Shown here: positions 38,894 through 49,172 of the stretch, piece by piece
Layout: each line of letters opens with the position of its first letter
Numbering within the stretch: the first letter of the stretch is position 1
Assembly: GCA_008690995.1 (NCBI GenBank)
Contig: VRMN01000001.1
Span: forward strand, 2,108,001-2,172,000
Direction of reading: 5' to 3'
Length of the DNA stretch: 64,000 bases
Source of the DNA: Porphyridium purpureum
Taxonomy: Eukaryota; Rhodophyta; Bangiophyceae; Porphyridiales; Porphyridiaceae
The notes under the pieces: generated by a model
Database searches by the model: none
What the model was told of the DNA's origin: nothing
The model's input: only the letters and a program-made list of their open reading frames with translations
Made by a program: the position numbers and the translations under genes

Positions 38894-39988
38894 TCATACT
38901 GGTGAGTAGACGCGGCCTGTGCTGGATGAACCCCGTCGACTGGATCGTATGGGCAGTAGCAAAGTGAAACAATCTAGCCAGCTCGCGCCACAGAATTGAC
39001 GAACGTTTTCTTGAACGCCAACGTCGTACACAGGGACATTCTTATACTTGCCCGGGTTGCTCAACTTCATGTTCTCTATTGTGGTCTGATTGACAGCGAT
39101 CAGGTAGAGGTTCCAGCCAAACAGTCCTCCCACAAACACCGTACTCACCAAGATAATAATACTACTGACTGGGACAAGGAAGCTACACGCCACCACGACG
39201 CGCTTTGAGACGAGCCTATGCATCTTGGGTTTCGACAAGTGCGCAAGGAAGCGGACCAAAACAATGCCGCACAGCACGCACGCACTCACGGTGTAGAATA
39301 AAAAGAGCACAAACGCCTTGTGGTTGTTCATACCGATGCAGTTGCTTACCCAGCCACAATGGTGGTCCATACGCGATACGCAGCGCTCACAAATCGAGCA
39401 GTGGTGCGCACGTGGTGGCTTGTGCACTTTACAATGCTTGCACACCTGATCGTGCGGCAAATGGCTCGTGTCTTGGACACCGGACGACGCTGCGGCTGCT
39501 GCGGCTGCTGGAAGTGCTGATAACACAGGAGCTGCACCTGGAGCTCCTGCCAAAGTTAGTGATTGTGTCGGCCGCTCTTCTTTGTCCTTTTCCCACTCGT
39601 TCACGCGGCCCGGATGGCTCAGCATAGTGACAAAGTAACACAGAAACTGCATCCCAATCACACCCCACACTGCCGCGAGCCAGCGACGCGACGCCACGGC
39701 ACTCTGCCATGGTGCCACGGGATCACTACTAAGACAAAGAGTCGCGGTACCACCAACCACTAAAACCAAGCCGATTACAAGGACCGCAAAGCATATTGAC
39801 TCGCCTTGCATAGCTTCCGGTCGCTCACAAAAGTCGCTCATGATCATGCCGCGCATCCCACAGTGCCGCCGCGCTGTCGCCCAGCACGAGGCGCCGTATG
39901 TACAGCCACCGCATTCACATTCGCATGCATCTTCTCTGCACAACGCCTGCTCGCACGCTTCCCACACCAGTTCGCAACTGTAGCTCAT
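38894..39988 (-). CDS. DHHC palmitoyltransferase
   Basis: A protein S-acyltransferase of 364 residues from the ATG at 39988 (MSYSCELVWEAC); the frame is open to a GTG at 40081. A Cys-rich N-terminal patch (CREDACECECGGC) precedes four transmembrane helices (such as ICFAVLVIGLVLVVGG and AFVLFLFYTVSACVLCGIVL). The DHHC Cys-rich domain reads CKHCKVHKPPRAHHC, CSICERCVSRM and DHHCGWVSNCIG with the active Cys. The TTxE motif is present as NQTTIE after helix 4. The cytosolic tail is short, and its end lacks a clear PaCCT motif. It would act at Golgi or plasma membrane. The extra Cys cluster at the N-terminus is unusual; a later ATG (MRGMIMSDF) would remove it. Confidence 0.93.
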   Translation of the reverse strand: MSYSCELVWEACEQALCREDACECECGGCTYGASCWATARRHCGMRGMIMSDFCERPEAMQGESICFAVLVIGLVLVVGGTATLCLSSDPVAPWQSAVASRRWLAAVWGVIGMQFLCYFVTMLSHPGRVNEWEKDKEERPTQSLTLAGAPGAAPVLSALPAAAAAAASSGVQDTSHLPHDQVCKHCKVHKPPRAHHCSICERCVSRMDHHCGWVSNCIGMNNHKAFVLFLFYTVSACVLCGIVLVRFLAHLSKPKMHRLVSKRVVVACSFLVPVSSIIILVSTVFVGGLFGWNLYLIAVNQTTIENMKLSNPGKYKNVPVYDVGVQENVRQFCGASWLDCFTLLLPIRSSRRGSSSTGRVYSPV

Positions 39989-40415
39989 GCTATGGCGTAC
40001 GGCCGCGGAGGCACGCTCCCCGCACGCGCGAGACGCACCGTAACGAGTAGCGACTCGCGACCTCGCCAATAAAAGAGGCACAGACCTGATCTGTGTGGTG
40101 CGGAGGTCTTACGTGACCGAGCCACATGCGAGTGGATTTGCACTCAAAACGAGACCGCGTTTGCGGTACGAGTTCAAGCTCGAGGAGCGCCCGCATCCTG
40201 GACCATGTGTGCATCACATTGACGAAGGCAAGAAGAGGGACATCGCGCCACACTGGGAGGTTGGCTGGTACAGGGCGGCTTTGCGAATTTACTGCCGACG
40301 CAACTAAATATGGACATCAACAAAAAAATTCAACGTTTGTACCGAAGCTCAGACAGAGACGATGATCTGCGCCAACTTAGCGAAAGTGGAGTACCATGCG
40401 AGCACAGAACCATCC
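39989..40415. other. Intergenic region, no gene seen
   Basis: About 430 bp between two leftward genes. Short frames (40095-40307 +, 40126-40365 +) have no domain. Confidence 0.45.
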
Positions 40416-42617
40416 TCAACTCTCAAGTCGTGCGGTATTCTCCGGCGCGCTGTTTGTATTGGCGTTACTCGAGTTGGATTTGGCCATGTCATCGAGAACA
40501 GCAGCATCCGAATGCCTGCGTGAGCGCTTCAGATCTGTGCTGGCCTTGGCAGCCGCATTGAAGACATGACCAACGCCTGATATCGCATTTTCCGGGCTCC
40601 AAGGGCGCTTGTGCGAAATATGGCTGTGGTTCACGTTCGGCGCGGGTGGAGACGTCTGCAGAGGAAGCGATGATGCGGCGTTCGCCAGTTGCCACATGAG
40701 CGGCGCAGCGGATGCTCGCTGTTGCGCCATCGCACCGCGATCAGCAGCCGCACCCCCATTGGCCGCTGCAGTTGCCGCGGTGCCGCTTGCAGATGCGTTC
40801 CAGCCTGGGAGCTGCTTGGGCCCCTGCACTGATGGCTTGAACTGGTGTTGCTGTTGCTCCTGCTCGAGGGATGTTTGCCCCATTGTGCTCACGTTCTTCA
40901 TCATGCCACCACCCGAGCTTGTCTTTGCCACCGCTCCCCCACTCAGGTTATTTGTGCTGCCGTTCACAGCGCCCGTACCGGCGTTCATTGTCGTCGTGCT
41001 CTGATTTTCCAAATTCACATTAACACTCGCGACACCGGCACCGGCATTGAGAGGTGCGCTGGGCAGAACGGCAAATCCAATGCCGCTGTCGACTCGACTA
41101 ATCACCTCGGAAAGGAGCCCGACGCCATAGCCCGTTCCACGCTCGCCTAGACTGCTCGGGCCGGCCATGTCAATGTGCATCCACGTGCCGGTGTAGTCCG
41201 CCGCCAAATGCTCTTCAATAAATTGCGCCGCGCAGGCCGATGGACAGTTGTCCCGGCGCGACGCAGCGTTCTTCATATCTGCCACATCGCTGACAAGCAG
41301 GTCGCGCCAAAACTCCGGAACATACGGAAGAGGGTGGCACAAATCCCCACTGGTTCGACCCGCAAGCACAGTCGCTATCTCCAGGCTCTCGTCGTTGCAG
41401 TACAGCGCGGCAATCCGCCTCCCCGTCGCGATGGCTTGGCTGCCCGTCAACGTGGCAACGTCCACAATAGTCTCTGGATTGAGCATGGCGCAAGCGTAGG
41501 CCACGCCGTCTGCCACGACGAGACGTCCTTCGGCGTCCGTGTTGTTCACTTCAACGGTTTTACCCGAGTACGCAACGAGAATGTCGTCTATGCGGGTGGC
41601 CTTTTCGCTTATCTGATTCTCAGCGAGGCAGAGCACTGCGTGCACTATGTGGCGCGTGTGTCGCTTGCGCACAATGCTCTGGAAAGCACCAAGGACGGCC
41701 GCCGCGCCGCCCATGTCGCGCTTCATGCCTCGCATGCCCTCTGTGGTCTTCAAGCATGTGCCGCCAGTGTCGAACACGATGCCTTTGCCCACCATGCACA
41801 GTGAGCGAGGCGCGCGTGCTTCGGGCGGTGCATATGTTAGCACAACCAACTGGCTGGGATGTTCGGCAGCTTTGCCGACGTGGTAGAGTAGATTCATGCC
41901 GGCCTCTGCGACCTCATCGCCCTTCAGCACGCGCAAGTACACGTAGTTCTCTTCGCCTCCCAGGGCACGCACCAACACGCGGCACTGCTGTACGAACAGT
42001 TCTGTGTGCATCTCGTTACATGGCGCATCGACCAAGTAGGCTGCGAGGCGCGTGCCATCTGCGACAGCTTCGATGGCGTCGACATCCACCAACTCGGTCA
42101 CTTTAAGGTCAGGGCGCGACGCGTATGCAAACGACACAGTCACTTGACTCATGTGTGCCGGGTCCATGGGCTGCTTGTGGATTGACTTTCTTGAGTACAG
42201 AGGCAGGCCTTTCGCCACGGCAAGCCCGGTCGCGAATGCCTGCTGCGGATCTTCGAGTACCAAGTGAACCTCGAGCGTGAAGCCGCGCGGCAGGTTGCGT
42301 ACTTGCCGTGCAATAAAGTCACACACAATGTCCGGCCGGCTGTCTGAGTTGTGCCGCGAGCACGCGGTCGGCAGAACGCGGATACTGAGCCTTCGCTGTG
42401 TGCCCGGAATCACCTGCGTGATACATGTCTCGCTGTCTTCTGCCGCGGCGAGCGCCTGCGCCAAGTGCGGGATGCGCTCTGTGAGGCTGTACGAGTACAA
42501 GGCGCTGCGTCGCCCGATGACCACTATGTACTTGGCTTTCCGGTCGCCACGCGAGTCACACGCAAACTCAAGGTGGATGCCATTTGTGTGGGGCAGCCGC
42601 AAAAACTTGCCGATCAT
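40416..42617 (-). CDS. NPEPL1: NPEPL1-type leucyl aminopeptidase (M17) with long C-terminal tail
   Basis: A two-zinc aminopeptidase of 733 residues from the ATG at 42617 (MIGKFLRLPHTNG). The metal/catalytic motifs are GKGIVFDTGG (Lys, Asp), MKRDMGGAAAVLGAF (Asp) and VEVNNTDAEGRLVVADG (Asp, Glu, Arg). YSGKTVEVNNTDAEGRL, CLAENQI and WMHIDMAGPSSLGERGTGYG match the NPEPL1 subgroup rather than bacterial PepA. The catalytic part ends near residue 512. It is followed by a ~221-residue Asn/Ser/Gly/Ala-rich tail with no domain, containing a Gln run (EQEQQQHQ) and a basic LKRSRRHSD that could be a nuclear signal. M17 enzymes normally end soon after the catalytic domain. Confidence 0.93.
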   Translation of the reverse strand: MIGKFLRLPHTNGIHLEFACDSRGDRKAKYIVVIGRRSALYSYSLTERIPHLAQALAAAEDSETCITQVIPGTQRRLSIRVLPTACSRHNSDSRPDIVCDFIARQVRNLPRGFTLEVHLVLEDPQQAFATGLAVAKGLPLYSRKSIHKQPMDPAHMSQVTVSFAYASRPDLKVTELVDVDAIEAVADGTRLAAYLVDAPCNEMHTELFVQQCRVLVRALGGEENYVYLRVLKGDEVAEAGMNLLYHVGKAAEHPSQLVVLTYAPPEARAPRSLCMVGKGIVFDTGGTCLKTTEGMRGMKRDMGGAAAVLGAFQSIVRKRHTRHIVHAVLCLAENQISEKATRIDDILVAYSGKTVEVNNTDAEGRLVVADGVAYACAMLNPETIVDVATLTGSQAIATGRRIAALYCNDESLEIATVLAGRTSGDLCHPLPYVPEFWRDLLVSDVADMKNAASRRDNCPSACAAQFIEEHLAADYTGTWMHIDMAGPSSLGERGTGYGVGLLSEVISRVDSGIGFAVLPSAPLNAGAGVASVNVNLENQSTTTMNAGTGAVNGSTNNLSGGAVAKTSSGGGMMKNVSTMGQTSLEQEQQQHQFKPSVQGPKQLPGWNASASGTAATAAANGGAAADRGAMAQQRASAAPLMWQLANAASSLPLQTSPPAPNVNHSHISHKRPWSPENAISGVGHVFNAAAKASTDLKRSRRHSDAAVLDDMAKSNSSNANTNSAPENTARLES

Positions 42618-43191
42618 GTTCGCGCTCGCGCTGTCTCTCCTGCAGCGACGACGCAACCGCTCGCTGTTCGCACAAAGCCACGACGCCCGCCAATCCACTC
42701 GGCTCTGCGTTCACGGCGGCGCCAATCTGGAACCGTGAGCCCTCGCACACGCACGACGTTGACACCGATCGAGCGCATTGCCCAGCCGCGTGCACCACAC
42801 GACGCCTCCGAGTTTTATACCTCCCGCCTTGTTGCTGTCCCACTCTACCAGGCGCTGGCAGCCATATACCATTCGTCACAGCGCGGCGTGACGGTTCTTG
42901 GTTCTTTGTCTAATGCACCGAGAGAGACGCACCCAAGCGCATGGACGACGCACAGCATGTGCGAGCAGCTTCCGGCAGGATGGCGGCAAAGCAGCGATTT
43001 CGCAGTCATGCGTACTTTGTGCCGTTCCTTTCTCTTTGCTCCAGCAATTCCGCCTCGATCCGACTCTTACCTATCCCTCTTTTCACTCACTCTCCCTCAC
43101 ACTCAGACTCACACCCCCCCTACCCTTCCCTTCCCTTATCTCACTTAATACGTCCATACACTTTGTTGCATTCAACATAGACCGCCATGAT

Positions 43192-43227
43192 TATCATCAT
43201 CATCATCACCACCACCACCACCACCAG
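43192..43227. repeat. ATC/CAC trinucleotide repeat
   Basis: About five ATC units pass into about six CAC/ACC units. Confidence 0.85.
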
Positions 43228-43426
43228 CAGCACATCCTTCATTCACTCTTTCATTTTCTTTTTCATTCACCCACCATTAAAATCCCACCAACACCACCAA
43301 AAACTACAGCCCCACCCCCAAAACACCAAAAATGCGTTCATGTTTACTAACCACACCACCACGCTGCAGGATCAGCAACCAACACACCTCTGCAAATTCT
43401 AATTCACCTTGCACGCACAGAACAGT

Positions 43427-43454
43427 AAACACAAAACACAAAACACAAAACACG
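43427..43454. repeat. 7-bp tandem repeat, unit aaacaca, four copies
   Basis: Three exact copies and a last copy with one change. Confidence 0.85.
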
Positions 43455-43811
43455 ACACACACGCATGCTCTCTCATGTGTGTTTCTTAGAAAAGACGCGT
43501 CTGTGGTGATACCGTTCAAGGGGTTTTCTTCTCTCTCTTACTCTCTCACTGTCTCTCTCCGCGCACACGTGCGGCGGCGGCTTCTTCCAAGCAGTAGAAA
43601 TGACCCACGCGCCGACGCGCCCTCGCTCGGGGGAAACAACCGCTCTTCATATCGCCGCCGCAAGCTGCGAGCACTACACAATATCGCGCTGCTCCACCGA
43701 ACGCAAACGCGACAACACGCGCGCGGGGTGTACAGTGTGTACATGGCCACGGGACTCCCGGGCTCAACCGAACTGTACGAAGTGTACTTGGGATGCGGAC
43801 TGTACCGCAGA

Positions 43812-43816
43812 GCAAG
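43812..43816. repeat. Target-site duplication (left), gcaag
   Basis: The five bases gcaag directly precede the 5' LTR. The same five follow the 3' LTR at 49503-49507. Confidence 0.9.
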
Positions 43817-44171
43817 TGTTGATGTACGTGCAAATGGTTAATGGTTGAATGGTTATCCGGGTCAACGACTTGGACTGTTTGGACTGTTTAATGTGTTCGG
43901 TCGGGTGCGAGCCTGCGTGCTAGCACGAGCCATGGGCACGTATGTTTGCGACGTTTCTAGAAGTCCACACTGACGTTTCCTTGTCGCTTTGCATCTCCGC
44001 GCCGCCGCCACAGTGCAGCTACAGGGGTATAAAATGCTGCAGGGCCAAGGAGTGGGGTGGAAATTTTGAGTGTAGCGTTTGGGTAGGCGAATATGTTTTT
44101 GACGCGAGTGGTATTACAAAGTAAACCGTTTCTTGACTTTGCAGGGTTTACGCCGGGGGCGTACTTCAACA
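43817..44171 (+). repeat. 5' LTR of the Copia element
   Basis: 355 bp, starting TGTTGA and ending TCAACA. A TATA box (GGTATAAAATG) lies at 44028-44034, about 140 bp before the LTR end, and would start the element's transcript. Confidence 0.95.
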
Positions 44172-44297
44172 CAAAAACATTCAACGCTTCCTCCGCTTCG
44201 TCAAGAGTACGAGCGGAAGTAGGATCTCCGGTCAAGGGTACGGGGGGACAAGGCCGACGGCGCTGACAGGAAGTTCGAGCGGCGTGCGGCAGACAAA

Positions 44298-45329
44298 ATG
44301 GCCAAGAAGATTGGCGAAAAGGGAGTAACGGAGGGACTCCCGCTACTGAGGTATGATGCGACCGAGATGCGGCCGGCCGAGGAAGTCACGGAATGGCTCC
44401 GTGCGCTTGGAGGCTACACAGCTGTTGAATTTGGGTTGCTCGGAGCGATTTTCGACCTCAATAATGCGAGGTACCCAGAGGGCCCGGCCCTACCGGACGC
44501 AGAGGAGCCCGACAACTGGAGAGACAAGGAAATCGCCAAATCACAGTTGAGCACCGCGCTCAAATGGAGCGCGGATATGGAGCTCGCGAGGTCCAGAATC
44601 TATGCGATTATGCGCGGACAGCTGTCTACGTCTTCCGTTGCGGCTCTTTCTGCTCGCCCGCAGTTTGAGATGCTTGAAAGATCTCGCAACGATCCTCTCC
44701 AGCTGAAAAATCTAATCGTCGTGGTGCACCTGACACCGAATGGCGCATCCGTGGATCGTTGCCGTACATTTGCACGTGAGCGGTTTCAAGCTATAGAAAT
44801 TGGAGCAGATTCTCTGGATGATTTCAAAACCAGGTTTGCGGCCGCAGCGATGGTTCTCGCCCTTGTAGGCGAGGAGATGAGTGCAGCGCGTCAGGCGGAA
44901 GAGTTCTTCCATAAGTTGGAGCGGTCGCGCTTCGCAGAGGCAATTCGCCAAGCCCACAATGCCGAGCGACAATTTGCAAGCGTTCAGGACGTGGTTTTGT
45001 ACGTCTCCGCGTACAAGTATGCGCCTGGTTATGTGTCCGTTTCAGTTGCGCAATCCAATGAAGCCCAGTTAGCCATCGAGGCGGCCACTGTAAGTGGTGA
45101 AGCGATAGCTGCGGTTGCAAAAGCTGATGTAGGCGGTTCCAAGGGGAAGTGTCATTTTTGTGGTATCCCGGGACACCTGGAGAAGAACTGCTGGAAGAAG
45201 AAGAGGGCACTGGAAAGGAACCAGACCAGGGACGCTCACACACGAACCATGGAAGAAAAACTTGGCGAGTGCCAGCGTCAACTTCAGGAACTTAAGCTGG
45301 AGCTCAAGAAAGAGCGCACGGTCGAGTGA
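44298..45329 (+). CDS. Copia gag-like protein
   Basis: 343 residues with a helical gag body and a nucleocapsid CCHC zinc knuckle near the end (CHFCGIPGHLEKNC, C-x2-C-x4-H-x4-C), followed by a Lys/Glu-rich coiled segment. Part of the element at 43817-49502. Confidence 0.9.
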   Translation: MAKKIGEKGVTEGLPLLRYDATEMRPAEEVTEWLRALGGYTAVEFGLLGAIFDLNNARYPEGPALPDAEEPDNWRDKEIAKSQLSTALKWSADMELARSRIYAIMRGQLSTSSVAALSARPQFEMLERSRNDPLQLKNLIVVVHLTPNGASVDRCRTFARERFQAIEIGADSLDDFKTRFAAAAMVLALVGEEMSAARQAEEFFHKLERSRFAEAIRQAHNAERQFASVQDVVLYVSAYKYAPGYVSVSVAQSNEAQLAIEAATVSGEAIAAVAKADVGGSKGKCHFCGIPGHLEKNCWKKKRALERNQTRDAHTRTMEEKLGECQRQLQELKLELKKERTVE

Positions 45330-45341
45330 GGAAGCGGCCCG

Positions 45342-48300
45342 TTGCGACACGTGTATGTCCACCGGGCGACAAACAGGGAAGCGGCCACAGTGGGCCTTGA
45401 TACAATGGCTTCGGAGCATATCTTTTCGAGTGGTGAGGCGGTTACGAACGTGCGCAAGACGGACCGGAAGGTCGTGCTGCACGGAATTGACGCCGGATCA
45501 AGTGGAATATTTATTGACGAGATTGCCGACACCAAATTTGGCGAAGTGTACTACTCGCAGAAAGTGGCCGGGAACATCTTGTCATTCGCCAAGCTGAGGA
45601 ACGAAGACAAGGGCACCAAGTATGACATGGCCGGGGACGTGTTTGTTGTTCTGGATGTTGACAACAAGGAAGTGCGTTTCAGACAGGACCAGGGGCTGTA
45701 TGTGGCGGATATCTGTTGCGTAAGTGGTAAGATAAACGCATACGCAGCTCCTTGCAATGGCCTGACGCACGATCTTGACAACATTCCCGCACACAAATGC
45801 TTCTCCACTGACAGCCGCCACAACTCCATGGAGCGTTCAGCTTTACCGTTACCTAGTGGCGGCAAACCTTCGCCCTTCACAAAGCAAGAGATAGCCCGGG
45901 CAGAACAAGCGCGCGACTTACAACGTCGCTTGGGATTCCCTTCGTTCGACGTGCTGAAAAAAGTGCTTAGGCGCGGGGATGTTGAAAATTGTAATTTGGC
46001 CGCGCGGGATGCAGAGAGAGCCGAACAATTGTTTGGCCCAAGCGAAGCCGCGATCAAAGGAAAGGCAACTGGACACAAGCCTACGGAAGTTGGCTACGTC
46101 CCGATAAGAAATGAGGAGGTCTACCAAGAGATGCATTCGGATATCCACTTTCTCTGCGGACAAGCCTTCTTGATTTCTGTCGTGAAACCAATGCACTTCA
46201 TTCTGACAACAGCGATCAGAGCAAAGACGTCATGGGAGCTGCGCCGGGCACTGCAAGAACAAATTGCCAGTTTGCGAGGTCACAACGTGGTGATCAGGGT
46301 CATCAAGTCGGACCCGGAATCGGGGATTGTTGCTATCGTTGATGACATGAAAAGGTCCGGCATATTACCAAATGTCACGGGAGCGAAAGAGGCCGTACCA
46401 GCAGTGGAGCGTGCCAATCGAACGCTGAAGGACATAGCGAGGGCTGTCATCCATGGCCTACCCTTTGCATTGCCGACCAGCTTGGTTCCAGCGCTAATGA
46501 AGTATGTAACTCACCGGGCCAACATCGTACCAAGCAGCACAGGTTGGCGAGATGACGAGACTCCGTGGACCAGAATGACCGGGCGAAAAGTTAGCAGCAC
46601 AGCCGATGTGAGTCTCGGTTTTGGCGATTACGTTCTCATCATGAATGCCAAGGTGGACAACACGATGACACCACGCGCCACCGGCTGTATAGCTCTATAC
46701 CCGGTAGGCAATGTTGAAGGAACGTGGGCTTTTCTAAACCTCGCGTCGCAGAAAGAGTTGCGCAGACAACGGTGGAGGAAAACTGTCATTACACAAGAGG
46801 TTGTTGCCGCTGTTAACGCCATGCGTGGCACTGCGCGCCTTGAACTCGCGACAGAAGATCATGAGCATGAGGCAGAAAAACATGACACCGCCGGACGGGA
46901 GGCAGGCAAGCCAGCTGGGGCAGCAGCGACTCGAACAGCTAGTGGGTTGACCTTGTCAGCCGGAGCGTTTAGCGAGACACGTGCAGCGCGTTCTGCGAAT
47001 GAACATGAAGAAACTCTGGAGAATTCGCGCACGTCAGCAGTAGTAGAATCATCACAACCGAACCGTAATCCAGGAGCGGGAGAAAACGCAGAGGAAAATC
47101 CGGGAGTGCGGGTCGAAGCAATCGAGAAAAGAATTGAGGAATTATCTCGAAAAGAGGCCATTCTGCAGGAACAGATCCACGCGCTTGACAAACGTGCTGC
47201 TGCCTACCAGGTCAGCGACGATCACGACGTCTTAGGCGAAGGTCAGGCTGTTCAAGTCGGCGTGGTCGAAGGGGCACCTGCAGAGTGGGATCTCGCAGAT
47301 TGCACAATGACAACGAAAAACGTACTGGACGGACATGGTGAACAGGCTGGACCGGCTTCTGTCGGCGGACTTAGCACCAAAAGAACGGCAGCGGATCAAG
47401 GCGGAAGTGACGGGTGCAATACATACGCAGGGGAAGCAAAAAGGCGTAGAATTAGGCTAGCTCTAATTACAGAGTTTGTCCAAGCGCACTGTTTGAAAGC
47501 GCCGACCGTCTCATGGTTGAGAGCAGTCCAGGAGTATGGCGAGCCTGCACTTGAATCGGTCATGAGCGAGCTCGTGCAGTTGGGGTCCAATGGTCACGAC
47601 GTGTTTGAGCCTGTGACAAGGAGACTCAGTGAAGACGAGTTGCGCAATGTTTTGCCCGTGCATTTGTTTGTGACGGAGAAACGTGATCCACAAACCGGAG
47701 AGCTTGTGCGCTTGAAAGCTCGACTGGTTGCTGGGGGTGATCGACAGGATCCGGAGTTGTACCCAAATACGTCGTCCCCAACAGTCGCTACTGAGTCGTT
47801 GTTTGCGCTTGCTGCCATGTCAGCAACACAAGGGAGAAAGGTTGCCAGTGTAGATTTTCCAGGTGCGTATTTGAATGCAGTGATGCCAAGCGGTGATCCA
47901 CCCGTTTTCGTTCGGTTCGCAAAGGCGCTGGCGAAGTGTATGACGACCGCTGATCCGACACTCCAGAGCCATTTGTCTGCTTCAGGTACATTAGTCTGTC
48001 GCTTGAAGAAAGCATTATATGGTTGCCGGACGAGCGCAAAGTTATGGTATGACCATCTATGTCGAAGCCTCGCGGCGTTGGGATACCAAAGAAGCATGGT
48101 AGACTATTGCGTGTTCAGAAGCGATGAAGACGACACCTGGTTAGCTTTACACGTGGACGACATGAAGATTATGGCTGTAAACGACGCCGCGATCGTCAAA
48201 CTGGTAAAGGGACTCGAGCCGGAGTACGGAGTGCTCACGATGCGCAGCGGCAGTGTGATTGAATATTTACAAATGGTTTTTGACTATAACCAACCTGGTC

Positions 48301-49172
48301 AAGTTACCGTCAGGATGCCCGCATACGCGGACAAGATCATTGAGCAGGCCGAGCCATTTGTGCTGGGTAAGGTCGGTGGCAAAACCCCCGCATTGGACGA
48401 CCTGTTTCAGGTTCAAGACTCGCCATTGCTGGCTGCTTCCTCCGCGAGAGCCTTCCACACGACAGCCTGTCAACTTCTTTATCTCAGCAAGAGGGCGAGA
48501 CCAGATCTGCTGGTCGCGGCATCATTCTTGACGGGTCGAGTACAAGCCCCAACCGAACAAGACAGAGAAAAGCTGCGCAGGGTTGTGCAGTACTTGCAAG
48601 GAACGCGCGAGCTGGGGCTCACACTTGGGTGCGTCGGAGCGCCGCGCGTGCACTGTTTCATTGACGCGTCCTTTGGTGTGCACAGCGACATGAAGAGCCA
48701 CTCTGGCTGCATGGTCAGCCTGGGCCGCGGAACGGTGTACGGGAAGAGCAGCCGTCAGAGTCTCGCGTCCAAGAGCTCAACAGAGGCAGAGCTAGTCGCC
48801 ATCAGTGACTGCATAGGTCAAGCTCTCTGGATCGAGAGGTTGCTGCGAGGGCTCGGTGTGGAGTGCCTCAGCACCCTGTTGTACCAAGATAACGAGGCCA
48901 CCATGAAATTAGTTCGTAACGGGCGTCCCAACTCGTCGCGGACCCGACACATTGCTCTGAGGCACTTCTTCGTCAGCGACAGAGTTGCATGCGGCGAGAT
49001 AGAGATGACGTACTGCCCCACGGAGCAGATGGTGGCGGACGCTCACACCAAGCCCCTGCAAGGAAAAGCTTTCCGCTCACTTCGTGAACGCATGTTGGGC
49101 GTTGAGGTTGCGAATCTAGCGCAGGCTAACACGGACCGACGGGAGTGTGTTGATGTACGTGCAAATGGTTAA
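45342..49172 (+). CDS. Copia pol polyprotein (PR-IN-RT-RH)
   Basis: 1,276 residues. In order: a retropepsin-like protease region near the start; an integrase core with widely spaced acidic residues (EMHSDIHF, IKSDPESG, VERANRTLKD); a variable linker; reverse transcriptase with ASVDFPGAYLNA, KALYGCRTSAKLWYDHL and the catalytic LHVDDM box; and RNase H with KSHSGCMVSLG, SSTEAELVAISD and EQMVADAHTKPLQG. The last residues overlap the 3' LTR start. Expression relative to gag is not determined here. Confidence 0.95.
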   Translation: MRHVYVHRATNREAATVGLDTMASEHIFSSGEAVTNVRKTDRKVVLHGIDAGSSGIFIDEIADTKFGEVYYSQKVAGNILSFAKLRNEDKGTKYDMAGDVFVVLDVDNKEVRFRQDQGLYVADICCVSGKINAYAAPCNGLTHDLDNIPAHKCFSTDSRHNSMERSALPLPSGGKPSPFTKQEIARAEQARDLQRRLGFPSFDVLKKVLRRGDVENCNLAARDAERAEQLFGPSEAAIKGKATGHKPTEVGYVPIRNEEVYQEMHSDIHFLCGQAFLISVVKPMHFILTTAIRAKTSWELRRALQEQIASLRGHNVVIRVIKSDPESGIVAIVDDMKRSGILPNVTGAKEAVPAVERANRTLKDIARAVIHGLPFALPTSLVPALMKYVTHRANIVPSSTGWRDDETPWTRMTGRKVSSTADVSLGFGDYVLIMNAKVDNTMTPRATGCIALYPVGNVEGTWAFLNLASQKELRRQRWRKTVITQEVVAAVNAMRGTARLELATEDHEHEAEKHDTAGREAGKPAGAAATRTASGLTLSAGAFSETRAARSANEHEETLENSRTSAVVESSQPNRNPGAGENAEENPGVRVEAIEKRIEELSRKEAILQEQIHALDKRAAAYQVSDDHDVLGEGQAVQVGVVEGAPAEWDLADCTMTTKNVLDGHGEQAGPASVGGLSTKRTAADQGGSDGCNTYAGEAKRRRIRLALITEFVQAHCLKAPTVSWLRAVQEYGEPALESVMSELVQLGSNGHDVFEPVTRRLSEDELRNVLPVHLFVTEKRDPQTGELVRLKARLVAGGDRQDPELYPNTSSPTVATESLFALAAMSATQGRKVASVDFPGAYLNAVMPSGDPPVFVRFAKALAKCMTTADPTLQSHLSASGTLVCRLKKALYGCRTSAKLWYDHLCRSLAALGYQRSMVDYCVFRSDEDDTWLALHVDDMKIMAVNDAAIVKLVKGLEPEYGVLTMRSGSVIEYLQMVFDYNQPGQVTVRMPAYADKIIEQAEPFVLGKVGGKTPALDDLFQVQDSPLLAASSARAFHTTACQLLYLSKRARPDLLVAASFLTGRVQAPTEQDREKLRRVVQYLQGTRELGLTLGCVGAPRVHCFIDASFGVHSDMKSHSGCMVSLGRGTVYGKSSRQSLASKSSTEAELVAISDCIGQALWIERLLRGLGVECLSTLLYQDNEATMKLVRNGRPNSSRTRHIALRHFFVSDRVACGEIEMTYCPTEQMVADAHTKPLQGKAFRSLRERMLGVEVANLAQANTDRRECVDVRANG

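Larger units (their letters stand above)
42618..43811. other. Pyrimidine- and repeat-rich intergenic region
   Basis: About 1.2 kb between the aminopeptidase start and the Copia insertion. It is CT/CAC-rich and contains an ATC/CAC repeat (43192-43227), a 7-bp repeat (43427-43454) and CT-rich stretches near 43530-43560. Frames here read these repeats; no gene is seen. Confidence 0.5.

Noticed and set aside
43942-44235. Short frames within the LTR (60 and 92 codons)
   Set aside because: Both lie in or across LTR sequence and are not part of gag or pol.
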